Shown here piece by piece: positions 43,790-54,440 of a stretch of 64,000 bases of DNA. The translations under genes were made by a program, and so were the position numbers. The first letter of the stretch is position 1; each line of letters begins with the position of its first letter. The notes under the pieces were generated by a model. It had not been told where the DNA came from. It made no database searches and was given only the letters and a program-made list of their open reading frames with translations. Origin of the DNA: Lumbricus rubellus (Eukaryota > Annelida > Clitellata > Crassiclitellata > Lumbricidae); assembly GCA_945859605.1 (NCBI GenBank), contig OX243820.1, positions 29,722,100 through 29,786,099 of the forward strand, given 5' to 3'.

Positions 43790-44020
43790 AAACTGAATGA
43801 GCGGCGTATAAGTCTATATAAAGAGATGACTTAACGTTTGTATGTAGCCTATAGTGTATACGCAGGAATAATTTCTTTGACTTCAAACGAGTGTGGCTGC
43901 CTTAGAGCACAGTGTCACTCTTGAATGGAAGAATCGTAAACAGAGGCAGAATGGAAAGTGGGTTGTGCAGTGCGAACGGAAATTCAGTGCATGCTTTAGA
44001 GAGTGAGTGCATCGGTTTGA
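43790..44020 (+). repeat. Duplicated upstream block of GPCR6
   Basis: Paralogue of 29,085-29,330. It includes 'ctatataaag' at 43,815, a TATA-like sequence that the other copy lacks. It lies just upstream of the preferred GPCR6 promoter and may be an alternative first exon ending at 'gaga|gtgagt' (44,003), an inference only. Confidence 0.55.
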
Positions 44021-44334
44021 TCCTGATATTACTGGGACACAATTTCACATAAACGTTATTGAAGAAAAGTCAACCCTTTGACTCTCGCTTGATTCTGTTT
44101 CTACGCATATAAGCTAATAATATTCTTATGCCTACGGATATAGGCGGTAGACCTAAAATATGTGTGCACGTGCGTATTGAGTGTGCTCGCGCGCGTGCGT
44201 ATAAGGTGCGATCGCGCGCATGTGTGGATGTGTGTTTGTGTGCTCAAAGACAAAGCTTTATCCGTAAATGCAAGCGCATAGTAAGCTTATGCCAATAAAT
44301 ATCCTTGTAGGTCTATGAACTGTTACAATTGCCA

Positions 44335-44380
44335 AGCGTCATCTGTATAAAAAGGTTGATCCGATCTCAGAACGTTCATG
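44335..44380 (+). promoter_or_regulatory. Inferred promoter of GPCR6
   Basis: TATAAAAAG at 44,346-44,354 followed by 'gttgatccgatctcag', the third instance of the TATA then GTTGA-N3-GATC arrangement. Confidence 0.6.
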
Positions 44381-44643
44381 ATGCGACCCTTTGGATTTGC
44401 ATAGTGATTTTCTGCATCATTTACTTCGAGATTTTAATCTTGTACATGAGTGATATTGTGATCTTGTGGTGCTGATGAATTATCAATAGATGGCTTACAA
44501 ATTCAGCTTCAAGTGTATAACTTTCTGATTTCTGCTGTAGTCTTCTTCAGTCATCACACCGCTGAACGGGATTGACCGCCATACAAACAGAACTGCAACT
44601 CTGAACCAACATCAGGATTTGATTCGGCCGAAGCAGAATAAAT

Positions 44644-45699
44644 ATGGACAGCACGTCTTCAATGAGTTCCTCTCTCAACGATTCGAAAAATGTCTCATCA
44701 CCTCAGCCTGATAAGCCGCTTGACATCAAAGTCTACGCGAATGCCGTTAGCTTCGCTTTCCAGATCGTCTACATCATAATTGGCGCCGTTGGAATCACTG
44801 GAAACCTGTTGGCTCTGATCGTTTTCCTCGGACACAAGCCACTCCTCAAACGACCTGCCAACTACTTTCTCGTCAACCAGTGTGCCATCAATTTCGTGGT
44901 CAGCATCTTACTTGTCCTGACGATAACAGTAGATTCAAATCGCTGGCCTGCGTCCGTGGTCGTCCCGATGTGTTACCTGTGGAACTCCCGCGCCGTCTTC
45001 GTAGGCCTCTTTCTATCGTCGCTCTACAACATCACTCTGATGACCGTCGAGCGCTACCTGGAGGTCGTACACCCGATCAAACACCACCTGAAGATCAGCA
45101 AGGGCAAGGTCATTGCGAGTATCGTCATTTCTGTTCTCCTCTGCATCGTATACAAGCTGTGCATCGGTTGCCCACTCGTCATGGTCGTTAACGGAATCTG
45201 CACGAGTGCCAGCTACGCGTCGATCGCAGCCAACCGTGTCGTCGGCGTCGCCAACTTCCTCATCGAGTACTTCATCCCCGTCACGGTCATCGCTTTCTGC
45301 TACGCCAGCATGGCACGTTCTCTGCGTCGCCACACAAAAATCACTCATCCATCGAGCGCAGAGCCGCAGCCAATCGAGACGAAGATGTCGCGAGCCAGAC
45401 GCAACGTCATCAAGACGTTGTTCATTGTTGTTATTTCATTCGTCATCTGTACCACGTTCAAGCAGTTTATTCTGATGTTGAGGTTCTTGGGAGATGTGCC
45501 ACTCGATCTTAGTGGCGTTACCTACAACGTGGCTCAAGTCCTGGCCTATCTGAACAGCTGTAATGATCCATTCATCTACGCTTTTCATTACGAGGAATTT
45601 CGCGTTGGTCTTCGTAAGCTGTTCTGTCGAATCTGTCGTGCAAAGATGGTGGTACCGATGGGATCACGTACATCTCATATTGAGACACAGATTAGGTGA
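44644..45699 (+). CDS. Rhodopsin-like GPCR 6
   Basis: 351-residue intronless receptor, closest to GPCR5. It starts MDSTSSMSSSLNDSKNVSS, a Ser-rich N-terminus with a sequon at NVS. Motifs: GITGNLLALIVF (TM1), NQCAINFVVSILL (TM2, Asn at 2.50), MCYLWNSRAVF (TM3 Cys), ERYLEVVHPIKHH, GICTSASYASIA (ECL2 Cys), PVTVIAFCYASMARSLRR (TM5), SFVICTTFKQFIL (TM6) and NSCNDPFIYAF (TM7, with S replacing the first C of other copies). The helix 8 tail has CRICRAKMVV, two extra residues after LFCR that add a cysteine and so a possible palmitoylation site. An acceptor ('ctgctgtag' at 44,540 or 'cttcttcag' at 44,550) suggests a short 5'UTR intron. Confidence 0.93.
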   Translation: MDSTSSMSSSLNDSKNVSSPQPDKPLDIKVYANAVSFAFQIVYIIIGAVGITGNLLALIVFLGHKPLLKRPANYFLVNQCAINFVVSILLVLTITVDSNRWPASVVVPMCYLWNSRAVFVGLFLSSLYNITLMTVERYLEVVHPIKHHLKISKGKVIASIVISVLLCIVYKLCIGCPLVMVVNGICTSASYASIAANRVVGVANFLIEYFIPVTVIAFCYASMARSLRRHTKITHPSSAEPQPIETKMSRARRNVIKTLFIVVISFVICTTFKQFILMLRFLGDVPLDLSGVTYNVAQVLAYLNSCNDPFIYAFHYEEFRVGLRKLFCRICRAKMVVPMGSRTSHIETQIR

Positions 45700-48268
45700 A
45701 CCAATTATTTATAAATGATGAGAAGTCTAAGACAATTGATCGGGTAATATCCACCGTATCTCAACTAGTGTTGGCTATTCGGCTTTCTATTACAACTCTC
45801 TACCTCATCTCCTGTGATCTCTCTGTCTCCTCCCGCATCTCTCTACCTCCTTCTGCCATCATACTACCTCCTTCTGTGACAGAAGTTCTGTCACATAGCC
45901 TATCTCCTTCTACCATCCCTAACCATTTCGGATTTACACATTTACACTTAACATGCGGCCATGTGTTTAATTGAAATAAGTTGACAATGGGCAGAGTCAT
46001 TGTGTAGACTAAATATTGCGTTCTATATAAACTATTTATTGTTTACTCTATAATAGCCCAAGTATTCTCTTTAAAAATTGCTCTAAATAAATGTTTCGTG
46101 TGCAAGTTACATTCAGTTGATATCGCATGCGCACAACTTCGTATCTATAATGTCTTGTCGTTATATAAGACTAAGAGGTTCTTTGTGTCTTGTCTTGTTT
46201 CAAATGCAACAATGTATATAGTGGTGTTTTAGCTATAGAAGCACCGTATCTGAACTTTTGAATTCAGATCTATGATCAGGTTACCGCATAATTATTATTA
46301 TGGGGAGGAAAACGCTGACAGTCATTACGCAAATTTGTAACCCTGTGTGGGCATATAAAATTATACTGCTATATTAACGAAAAAACATTGCCCTAGTTTA
46401 GAACCGTGTTGCATACCACAAAGATTGTCTTGTTCTAGCTTGCACTCGCATCGTACTTCAGTCCATCTAGAGCCTACATGATGTTGTGTTTATCTATATG
46501 TCGCACTGCTCAGTGCAACGACATGTAGTACAGTTCTATTACAGAACCAATATGAACGCCGATGCTAATAGATCCATGAGTAATCACAGTTCAGTGTTCA
46601 GTTACACGAGATCATAACAGCATTGTTGCTTCTAAGTGCTTGTTATATAGGATGCCGATATTGTAACCGAAACTTTGTCTAAAGTGGTTCGATTGAAATG
46701 TACATTGAGATAAATTACAAAATGATCAATTGAATAGTCTTGCCAAATTATTGATATGCTCTTTGTTTCTTTGCTGTTACTTTTATACCTCAACGTGCTC
46801 AACTGCAGCTAATATTACGGATCCTGACGCTATTTCTGAATTTATGTGCGATCTGGAATCGAGACACTCATAAGTTAATATCAAATCGAAAATAATCTGC
46901 TGGCTTATACAGAAGCATGCTTTTAGTGTGCCGAAGAACCAATCGATGATGTGTATAGCTTGTTGTGGAATCGGATTCATTGCTGATAAACAGTTGGATA
47001 GGCTGCAGATTAAAATTAAATTGATCATGCAGAGAAGCGAATTATTATGCGAAACTTCACATCCTATCATGTTGCCTTTTATCAAATCTAAAGTCAGTTT
47101 TGGTAACCGAATCATCTTTAGTTAGGCTATTATATGTTAGTTGTTCATGTACTGAAGAAAATACAGAAAAGACAAATGTGCTAGAGGTGCTGTTATTGTT
47201 TATTTTGAAAGGTGTGTACTGTGTAGATATTATCAATCATTGTATTATTCAATTTGGCGCATGTGCGCTTATCACATACAAGTAAAGTATAGTTACTTAC
47301 TTATATGTGACACAGGGCTCAAAACCCGTCATATGAGGATTTTTGACCTTTTGATTTAGTCATATGCTACAATGAACAAGCTCTAAAATGCTTTTAACAG
47401 AATGAAAATATCTTTTTCTAACTGAAGTTATGCTCGGTTGATTCTTTCATTAGTTTATAGCGAGAAAACAAAACAAAAAGTTACTGAATATTTGTGTAAT
47501 CCAAGTCTACTGAACCTACTAAGTTATTATTCTGCAATTGTTCTGGGCATTAGAGGCATATATTCTGAATCAGATAACGCAAATGGCATCAAAATCGGTT
47601 CACTACTTCGCAAATTAGGGCAAATTTACAGTCATTTGCTGAACTGAGGAATAAACTGCATTCTTGACCCCTCTCGCCTATTTCGGCATCTAGCGCAATA
47701 TCTAGGTCCCTTCATGCGACGGGTTTCGAGAGTCGGCGTCACATATACTGAGACGGCTAAGTACATAGCTTAGATCTATTATGGGCTGGCCATTCAGTGA
47801 ATCTCCAGCTATGCGAACACGTGTGGTCACTGGTGACGTTGTCGTGACGTGACACTGTGGTGACGTTGATCATTCCTGGGGATGGGGATGTTTTCCCAAT
47901 CATTGTGCATGGAAGTTTATCAAGGCTAACTTTTGCTGTTGCCGAAATCGAACCCAAAAGATGACACTGTGAATTTGAGAAAACGCTGGCAATTACCCGG
48001 ATGACGATACGCGTCCTTTAAGATAATGACTAAAACACCGTCACTCAGTTGGTAATGATGAACGTTGCATGACGACGACAAATATGATGACGACGACGAC
48101 GATCAAAGTACTGAGAATGATTACAAAGATTAATGGAATCGATGTGACGGCTACGAATGATGATGAATAGAAATCTCGCAGAAGCGCCTTACAAACTTCT
48201 AATGATCGATTAACTCATTTATGAATTAATTGATTGATTCTCGGATTGATTGACCGATAGATTTATGA

Positions 48269-48299
<31 letters not shown>

Positions 48300-48585
48300 C
48301 ACGGATTGATTGATTGATTCACGGATTGATTGATTATTGGATTGATTGATTGATAATAAATCGTCTGTCCACTGAACTAAATTCAATATATTTTTTAATT
48401 GAATTATACTTGACTAGTATATCTCTGTTTAAGTCTGTTTCTGATACATTTCCTTGATCCAAAAATCAATCTTCAACATTCCACTACCGGTACTATTATA
48501 CAAAGAATGAATAACAACAATTGAATAACAAATCCTGAAGTTAAATGTCACAAACCGTAGTCAAATAATCCGCCACTAACCTTCA
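45700..48585. other. Long intergenic stretch, no gene seen
   Basis: AT-rich. It contains a near-perfect small palindrome at 45,875-45,895 (TGTGACAGAA, one base, then its complement), (GATT)n at 48,225-48,355, and a GACGAC-rich stretch at 48,070-48,105. Open frames of 60-110 codons have no recognisable features. Confidence 0.5.
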
Positions 48586-48790
48586 TCGTCGTCATCATCA
48601 TCAACATCATTCTCATCATCATCATCATCATCATCATTTAATTCACTATCCTCATCATCATCATCATCAACAGCAACAACAACATCACCACCAGCATTAT
48701 CATTACAATCGTCATCATCATCATCATCATCACCACCACGACCACCACCACCATTATCATCATCATCACCACCACCATCATTATGATATC
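48586..48790. repeat. (TCA)n microsatellite
   Basis: Interrupted TCA/ACC tract just beyond the stop of the lectin-receptor gene; probably in its 3'UTR. Confidence 0.9.
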
Positions 48791-48829
48791 ATCATCATCC
48801 AATAATCATCGTAACGTCCAAACTTCTCT

Positions 48830-49604
48830 TCAGTACCGTACGCTGTGACCTGAGACCGACAATTGCTGTCTCGAATGCGAAACACCACAAGCAGCCGCTC
48901 GACAGAGTGCGCATGCGCGTACAACATCCGGGTCGCAGTCACTGGGCATGCGCTGTAGCGAGCTCGACAGAAACGACGGCGGCGGTGGCGGCGGATGTAT
49001 ATAAGGACAAGGGAAGTGATGCGGTGGTTTGTTGTCTCCCTGCGCCACAAAGTTCTTTCTCGCCTGCGATTGGCAGTTAGCGACACAACGCGAATCGTTT
49101 GCGTCTCGTTCGCTAGATGTCCGTTGATTCATCGATTGTTCGGTAGGTGGCGACAGCATGGCGTCTGGTTGCTCAGTGCGCTTGCGCAGCATCGAGCAGA
49201 CGATATTCTGGGGCGCGGCAAGCAGCGTCGACCCGACGCCAGAGGGCGAATTGACCCCCTCGCAAATGGACGAGATTTTGAGGGTCGTTATCGTAGTCGA
49301 CGGCGTGGGCGACGCTGATTGGTTCGTTTGATTTTCCCGCGTCGTGACGTCACCACCGCCAGCGAGGAACAAGGAACAAGGTCGGAGTGTCGCCGTCTGC
49401 CGACAGTATTCGTGAACTACTTCCGTCTGTCTGCTGTCGTCTGTTAGAACGATGGACACGTGACCTGGACCGGCGGTCACTGCGGCAGCTTCCTGGTTGA
49501 TGCTCACCTCTTCGTCAGGGTCAATGTTTGCCAGGGAGTTGCTTCCGCAGGCGGCGAGAATGCGCTTCAGACGGAAGTTGGCCGATGTCTTACGCACCCG
49601 ACGC
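48830..49604 (-). CDS. Lectin/CUB/sushi receptor, exon F: cytoplasmic tail and stop
   Basis: Terminal exon. The acceptor 'gtcgacag' is followed by a G that completes the Arg codon started in exon E. The tail (about 258 residues including the junction) begins RRVRKTSANFRLKRIL, a basic stop-transfer-like stretch. It continues with an acidic NIDPDEEV, a Ser/Thr-rich middle, and a proline run with six consecutive Pro near residue 200, and ends SGHSVRY. There is no kinase, ITAM or other recognised signalling motif. The proline run could bind SH3 domains, which is an inference. The GC content is well above that of neighbouring DNA, consistent with coding. Confidence 0.75.
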
Positions 49605-49665
49605 CTGTCGACGATGAAAGGAACAATAATTATTAGAGTCTTTAATTATGAAGCCATTAAGTGTT

Positions 49666-49781
49666 ATGAGTTTGTTCGATTATGGTGCGCAATTATCCTG
49701 CGTTGAAATGAAAGGTTTTTTAAGGCTCCTCCTTTCATTTCAGTGCAGGAAAAATTGAGCACCATAATCGAACAAACTCAT
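49666..49781. repeat. Imperfect 50-bp inverted repeat inside the exon E-F intron
   Basis: The left arm 49,666-49,715 starts atgagtttgttcgattatgg. The right arm 49,731-49,781 is its reverse complement with about five mismatches and one indel. The loop is about 15 bases. It may be a MITE or a hairpin RNA precursor. Confidence 0.92.
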
Positions 49782-49911
49782 ACCAATCCCATAAGAAAGA
49801 TTCGGAGAATAAAATTAATGATAAATTTTGGAAGATTTACATTAGCGTCATTTTTAAGTTTAATTACATAGGCCTAAGTGCATCTACTTTCTTATGTTTC
49901 CTTGAACTTAC

Positions 49912-49999
49912 CGTCGGACGTAAGCCATCACGGAAACCAGAGTTAGAACTCCCAAGGCCACTCCGATTGCCACACCTAACGTCACGACGATAAGAATTC
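49912..49999 (-). CDS. Lectin/CUB/sushi receptor, exon E: transmembrane helix
   Basis: An 88-base exon between 'tgttttag' (acceptor) and 'gtaagttc' (donor). It encodes GILIVVTLGVAIGVALGVLT then LVSVMAYVR, a 24-residue hydrophobic helix followed by Arg. The leading two bases complete a Gly codon from exon D. The trailing two bases (CG) complete an Arg in exon F. It makes the protein a type I membrane protein. Confidence 0.85.
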
Positions 50000-50519
50000 C
50001 TAAAACAAAACGCAGGAATATTAGTTATAGGCCTATACACATGCAGAATATTTTGTTATATCCTACTATTTTTAAAATCAACAAAAAAGCACAAGCAACG
50101 GGCAAAAATACGAATATGACCATACAGCAGGAGATTGACGAGTGATATGCGGAGTTCTGGAAATGTGCATGCGTCTGGGAATGTGCGATTGGATGGAACC
50201 TGATGAAGATTGAAGACTCAGTGAAAACAGTAGCTATGCATAAATGATGGCGTTCCTGGTTGGAATTGACATCAATTGTTGTATTGTATCTACACATTTA
50301 TATAGCACCCCTCTCACAGAATGACCATTTAGATTAACGTAGATTATCTATTAATAGCCTCTCTTTGTTCTGTTTGAAGAAATTAATTGCATTCTGATAG
50401 AAAACTAAACAGCCTTTTGTTCTCATATTGTCCGCAACCTACGTGTAATAATAGCTGTAGACTGTAGAAAAAGTGTATAGTCATTGCATGCGTTCAATCG
50501 GATCACACACGCACCAAAT

Positions 50520-50830
50520 GCACTTCCTCCTCCTATTCTTCCTCCTCACCTACAGTTTCATCTCTTCCTTACCCTCCTTCTACTCCTACTCCTCCGCTTC
50601 CACTTTCTCTAACCCCTATTCCCCTTCTTTCTCTTCTTCGTCTTCTACTTCTTCTTCTTCTTCTTTTCGCCTTCTTCTTCTTCTTCTCTTTTTTTCTTTT
50701 CGTCTTCTTCTTCTTCTTCCTGCTCTTCTTCTTCTTCTTCCTGCTCTTCTTCTTCTTCTTCCTCTTCTTTTTCTGCCTCTTCCTCTTCTTCTTTTTGTTC
50801 TTCATCGTCTTCGTCGTCGTCGTCATCATA
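50520..50830. repeat. (TTC)n-rich microsatellite in an intron of the receptor gene
   Basis: Degenerate TTC/TCC tract; Leu/Ser-rich and Lys-rich frames here are artefacts. Confidence 0.93.
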
Positions 50831-51411
50831 ATCATCATAATTATCAACATCATCATATGCAACACAAAAAATAATACATAATATATTATAACGACAGCTG
50901 CTGTAAGTCTATGTAACGCGTGCTTGCGCGAGCATAAGCATGGTCGTATAAGCTTAGTCTTAGCAGCATCTTTAACAGAAAGCCAGGCAACGGTGTAACC
51001 CATCCGTCCATCGAAAATCTAATAACCGGCCGAGATTAAACGCGGTGGTAAGATGAGATCGAGCAAAACACGGCTGCCGAATCCGATCAGGCGTCGATCT
51101 AATGTTGGCAGAAGACGTTTAGAACGAGCTTATTCCTTCCCGTTGACTGAACGACTGCATCGAAGGACAGAGAAAGAGAGAGGAAGGACAAGGAAGGGGG
51201 TTATGTGTAGCGATGCGCACTGATGCATAGATCATGGATCGCGCGGAGACACCCGCAAGTGAATTACGACCGAATTCATTTGGCGCTCGTTTAGCTATAG
51301 ACGGGTTATATGCGGTGCATGCAGCAGCATTGCAGACGGTGGACAAAACGATCGGTCTGGACATGGAATAATTATTAGAAGACGATTGATTTCAATTGTT
51401 GTTGCACTTAC

Positions 51412-51465
51412 CTACTGGAAAGTGGCTGCCAAAGACACCAGTGACAGTCGAATCTTCCTCCGATT
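51412..51465 (-). CDS. Lectin/CUB/sushi receptor, exon D: juxtamembrane linker
   Basis: A 54-base exon with acceptor 'ctgtgaacag' and donor 'gtaagt'. It encodes KSEEDSTVTGVFGSHFPVG across its two junctions. The phase (1 in, 1 out) matches exons C and E exactly. Short exons just before a TM exon are common in type I receptors. It was found because the flanking exons required this phase; its small size makes it the least certain exon. Confidence 0.65.
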   Translation of the reverse strand, partial: NRRKIRLSLVSLAATFQ

Positions 51466-51589
51466 CTGTTCACAGAAAACATGAATGTTGCAGGGTTTCA
51501 CGGGGTTACGGAACAGTCACATAGCCTACACTTATCATCTATCCTACTCTTACACAACTTGCCTTCGTGTATCATCATTAACGTCGTCG

Positions 51590-51945
51590 TCGTTGCATCA
51601 TCGTCGTCGTCGTCGTCGTCATCATCATCATCATCATTATCATCATTTTCATCGTCATCATCATCATTATCATCAATTTCATCGTCATCATCATCATCGC
51701 CATCATCATCATTACCACCATCATCATCATTATCATCATAATCATCATCAACACCACCACAATCATCATCATCATCGTCATCAACATCGTCATCATCATC
51801 AACACCACCACAATCATCATAATCGTCGTCATCATCATCATCATCATCGTCATCATCACCATCATCATCATTATCATCATCAACACCACCACAATTATCA
51901 TCGTCATCATTATCATCTTCATCATCATTATCATCTCCTGACGCC
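51590..51945. repeat. (TCA)n microsatellite in an intron
   Basis: About 350 bases of TCA/TCG/ACC units. The block 'caacaccaccacaatcatca' recurs near 51,748, 51,800 and 51,880. Confidence 0.95.
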
Positions 51946-52185
51946 AGCCAATTTTGGCAACGATTTCACGATTAAAAGTCCTCAATTTGTCAATTCTAAT
52001 GTTCTTTTAATGCCAGACGATGTCGTGTCATGTCCTCATTTTTATCGCGAATCCACCTAAATCTTCTTCATTTGTCTTTGCTTCTCTTTGCTTCTCTTTG
52101 TTTCCCTTTGCGTTTCTGTTCTTCTTCTTATCACGCACGTAGAGTAGAAATCTTTCTGCCGGTGACATCCTACTAACGTCCGGCA

Positions 52186-52931
52186 AGGTGTCCCGACAAT
52201 TCGGAGCCGAACGATTCGGAGCTGGCAAATCGGAGAAGAACGGGGGTATTCTGTGCTTAAATAGAACTTAGAAGTTGGATTGAAGAAAAATTTCTTGCTT
52301 TAATAGAAGTTGGATTTTATATAAGCAGTTGCTGCTAAGTAGGCTATTATTGATGGAAATGATTCTTTCTTCAATAGAAGTTGGATTGATGGAAATATCG
52401 TTGCCTAAATAGAAGTACACTTCTTGCTAATATTGATGTGTTTGCGTGTGTGCGCGCGTATGTATATGTGTGCGTGTGTGTGAAAGTTCTGAGAGCACAA
52501 AACCTTTCGATCATCATAATAATTTATATAGGATCATGGATTGATGGAAGTATCGTTCCTTAAAAAGTTGGTTAATTGGAAATTGAATTTATGGAAACAA
52601 TATTAATATTGTTGTCGCTCAAGTAGAAGTTTTAATTTATAAGAATAATTCTTGGCCGCTCCGAATTATCCGCTCCGAATGCTCCGCTCCGAACTATCCG
52701 TTCCGAATGCTCCGCTCCGAATGTTCCGCTCAGAATTATCCGCTCCGAATGTCCCGCTCCGAATGTCCCGCTCCGAATGTTCCGCTCCAAACTACCCGCT
52801 CCGAATGTCCGGCTCCGAATGGTCCGCTCCGAATGTTCCGCTCCGAATTATACCCCCAGAATGTTCCGCTCCGAATGGTCCACTCCGAATTATCCACTCC
52901 GAACTATCCGCTCCGAATTGTTCGGGAACAG
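52186..52931. mobile_element. Foldback-like element with inverted TCCGCTCCGAA arrays
   Basis: The left end (52,190-52,240) reads 'gtcccgacaattcggagcc' and two more CGGAG units. The right end (52,656-52,931), inverted, reads 'gttcccgaacaattcggagc' and about 19 units of 14-15 bases. The interior is the dispersed repeat also at 42,990-43,435. It sits inside an intron of the receptor gene. The frames over the array (NYPLRMLRSE-type repeats) are open only because the units average 15 bases. Confidence 0.65.
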
Positions 52932-53205
52932 TTCATTAGACATAACCAACAGTTACGTTGCATGACTTGGCTTTCAACAATCTTGTGTTTCTTGGTGACT
53001 TTATAATCTACATTCTCTTTTAAAAATAGTCCACCTTTTAACAATGTATGTAACTTTTCCATGCAGTGTTAAACACGTGGGCTTGTCACATGCACATGCA
53101 GACTACTTACTTACTTACTTACTTCCATACGTTGACTTGCTCTAAGTAAACTCTAAGTCGTGACCGGATTATTGGAAGAAGATGACGAAGCGCTTCGTGT
53201 CTTAC

Positions 53206-53370
53206 TTGAATAGAACATCATGGAGCAGTTTCCTATTTCGCCAATCCACTGCGTTCCCTTGCAAGTCAGGTACCAGGCTTCGCTGGAGCTGTTGCACTGC
53301 ACGACGGCGTACTGACCATTCGTTCGTGTCCACGCATTCAAAGGAGCTCTTATCAGTGGACATCCGAAGG
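53206..53370 (-). CDS. Lectin/CUB/sushi receptor, exon C: sushi-like module
   Basis: A 165-base exon, acceptor 'gctgatag', donor 'gtaaga', phase 1-1. It encodes AFGCPLIRAPLNAWTRTNGQ, YAVVQCNSSSEAWYLTC, KGTQWIGEIGNCS and MMFYS. The C-P start, a middle C before S, Y-L-T-C and W-G-x-C spacing recalls a complement control protein (sushi) module, though short. Extracellular. Confidence 0.75.
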
Positions 53371-53854
53371 CTATCAGCATCAACAGACAAGGGACCGTAA
53401 TTAGAGTCCACTGGATAAGACATGCAGAGTCTTAGCCACTTCTGTTAAATTTGTATACTGTAGTATGAATGTATGCTATGTTCAATCCTACGTATGAATG
53501 AATGTATTTACATGTATGTATGTATATGCGTGCGTACTTATGCTGTATGTTATGAATGCCGACACTATAATAATATGCATGTATCTGTGTACGTTGCTAT
53601 GAATGTATGTACCGATATGTGTGTGTATGCACGTGTGTATGCTTACATGTCGGTATGACTGTGTAATGTGTGCTTATTGCTTCTATACATGTATTGTACG
53701 TACATGTATGTCTGTATGCAATACGATTGCGTGGTTCCTCCACCCACAGACGAGACAGACAGACGAGACATGCATTGTCTGTATGGATGGATGTCTCGCT
53801 ATCTGATTGATGGATTTAATTCGCTCGGAGATGAGCTGATTCCTTCTCTTGCGC

Positions 53855-54082
53855 CACGGATGATGATGATGGTGGTGGTGGTGGTGATGGTGATGGTGAT
53901 GGTGGTGATGGTGATGGTGGTGATGGTGATGGTGGTGATGGTGGTGATGGTGAATTGCGTAGGTGGTGGTGGAGGTGGTGGTGGTGGTGCTGGTAGTGAT
54001 GATGGTGAATTGCGGAAGTGGTAGTGGTAGTAGGGGTGCAGTGAATTGCATGCTGCAGAGGTGGTTATGGTGGTGGTGGTGG

Positions 54083-54113
<31 letters not shown>

Positions 54114-54228
54114 AGTGATGATGGTGAATTGCGGAAGTGGTAGTGGTAGTAGGGGTGCGGTGAATTGCATGCTGCAGAGGTGGTTATGGTGGTGGTGGTG
54201 GTGGTGGTGGTGGTGGTGGTGGTGGTGG

Positions 54229-54259
<31 letters not shown>

Positions 54260-54440
54260 AGTGATTATGGTGAATTGCGGAGGTGGTAGTGGTAGTAGGG
54301 GTGCGGTGAATTGCATGCTGCAGAGGTGGTTATGGTGGTGGTGGTGGTGGTGGTGGTGGTGGTGGTGGTGGTGGTGGTGGTGGTGGTGGTGGTGGTGGTG
54401 GTGGTGGTGGTGGTGGTGGTGATGGAGGTGGTGGCAGCGG
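53855..54440. repeat. Composite (GGT)n array with three higher-order units
   Basis: A 'gtgaattgcgga-gtggtagtggtagtagggg' to 'gaattgcatgctgcagaggtggttatgg' block occurs at about 54,008, 54,125 and 54,270. A pure GGT run follows each block, and the runs lengthen from left to right (about 14, 26 and 37 units). It lies in the intron between exons B and C. Polyhistidine and poly-Trp/Val frames are artefacts. Confidence 0.95.

Noticed and set aside
46783..47115. 110-codon minus-strand ORF
   Set aside because: Mixed hydrophobic composition in AT-rich DNA, no recognisable motif, no neighbouring exon-like signals.
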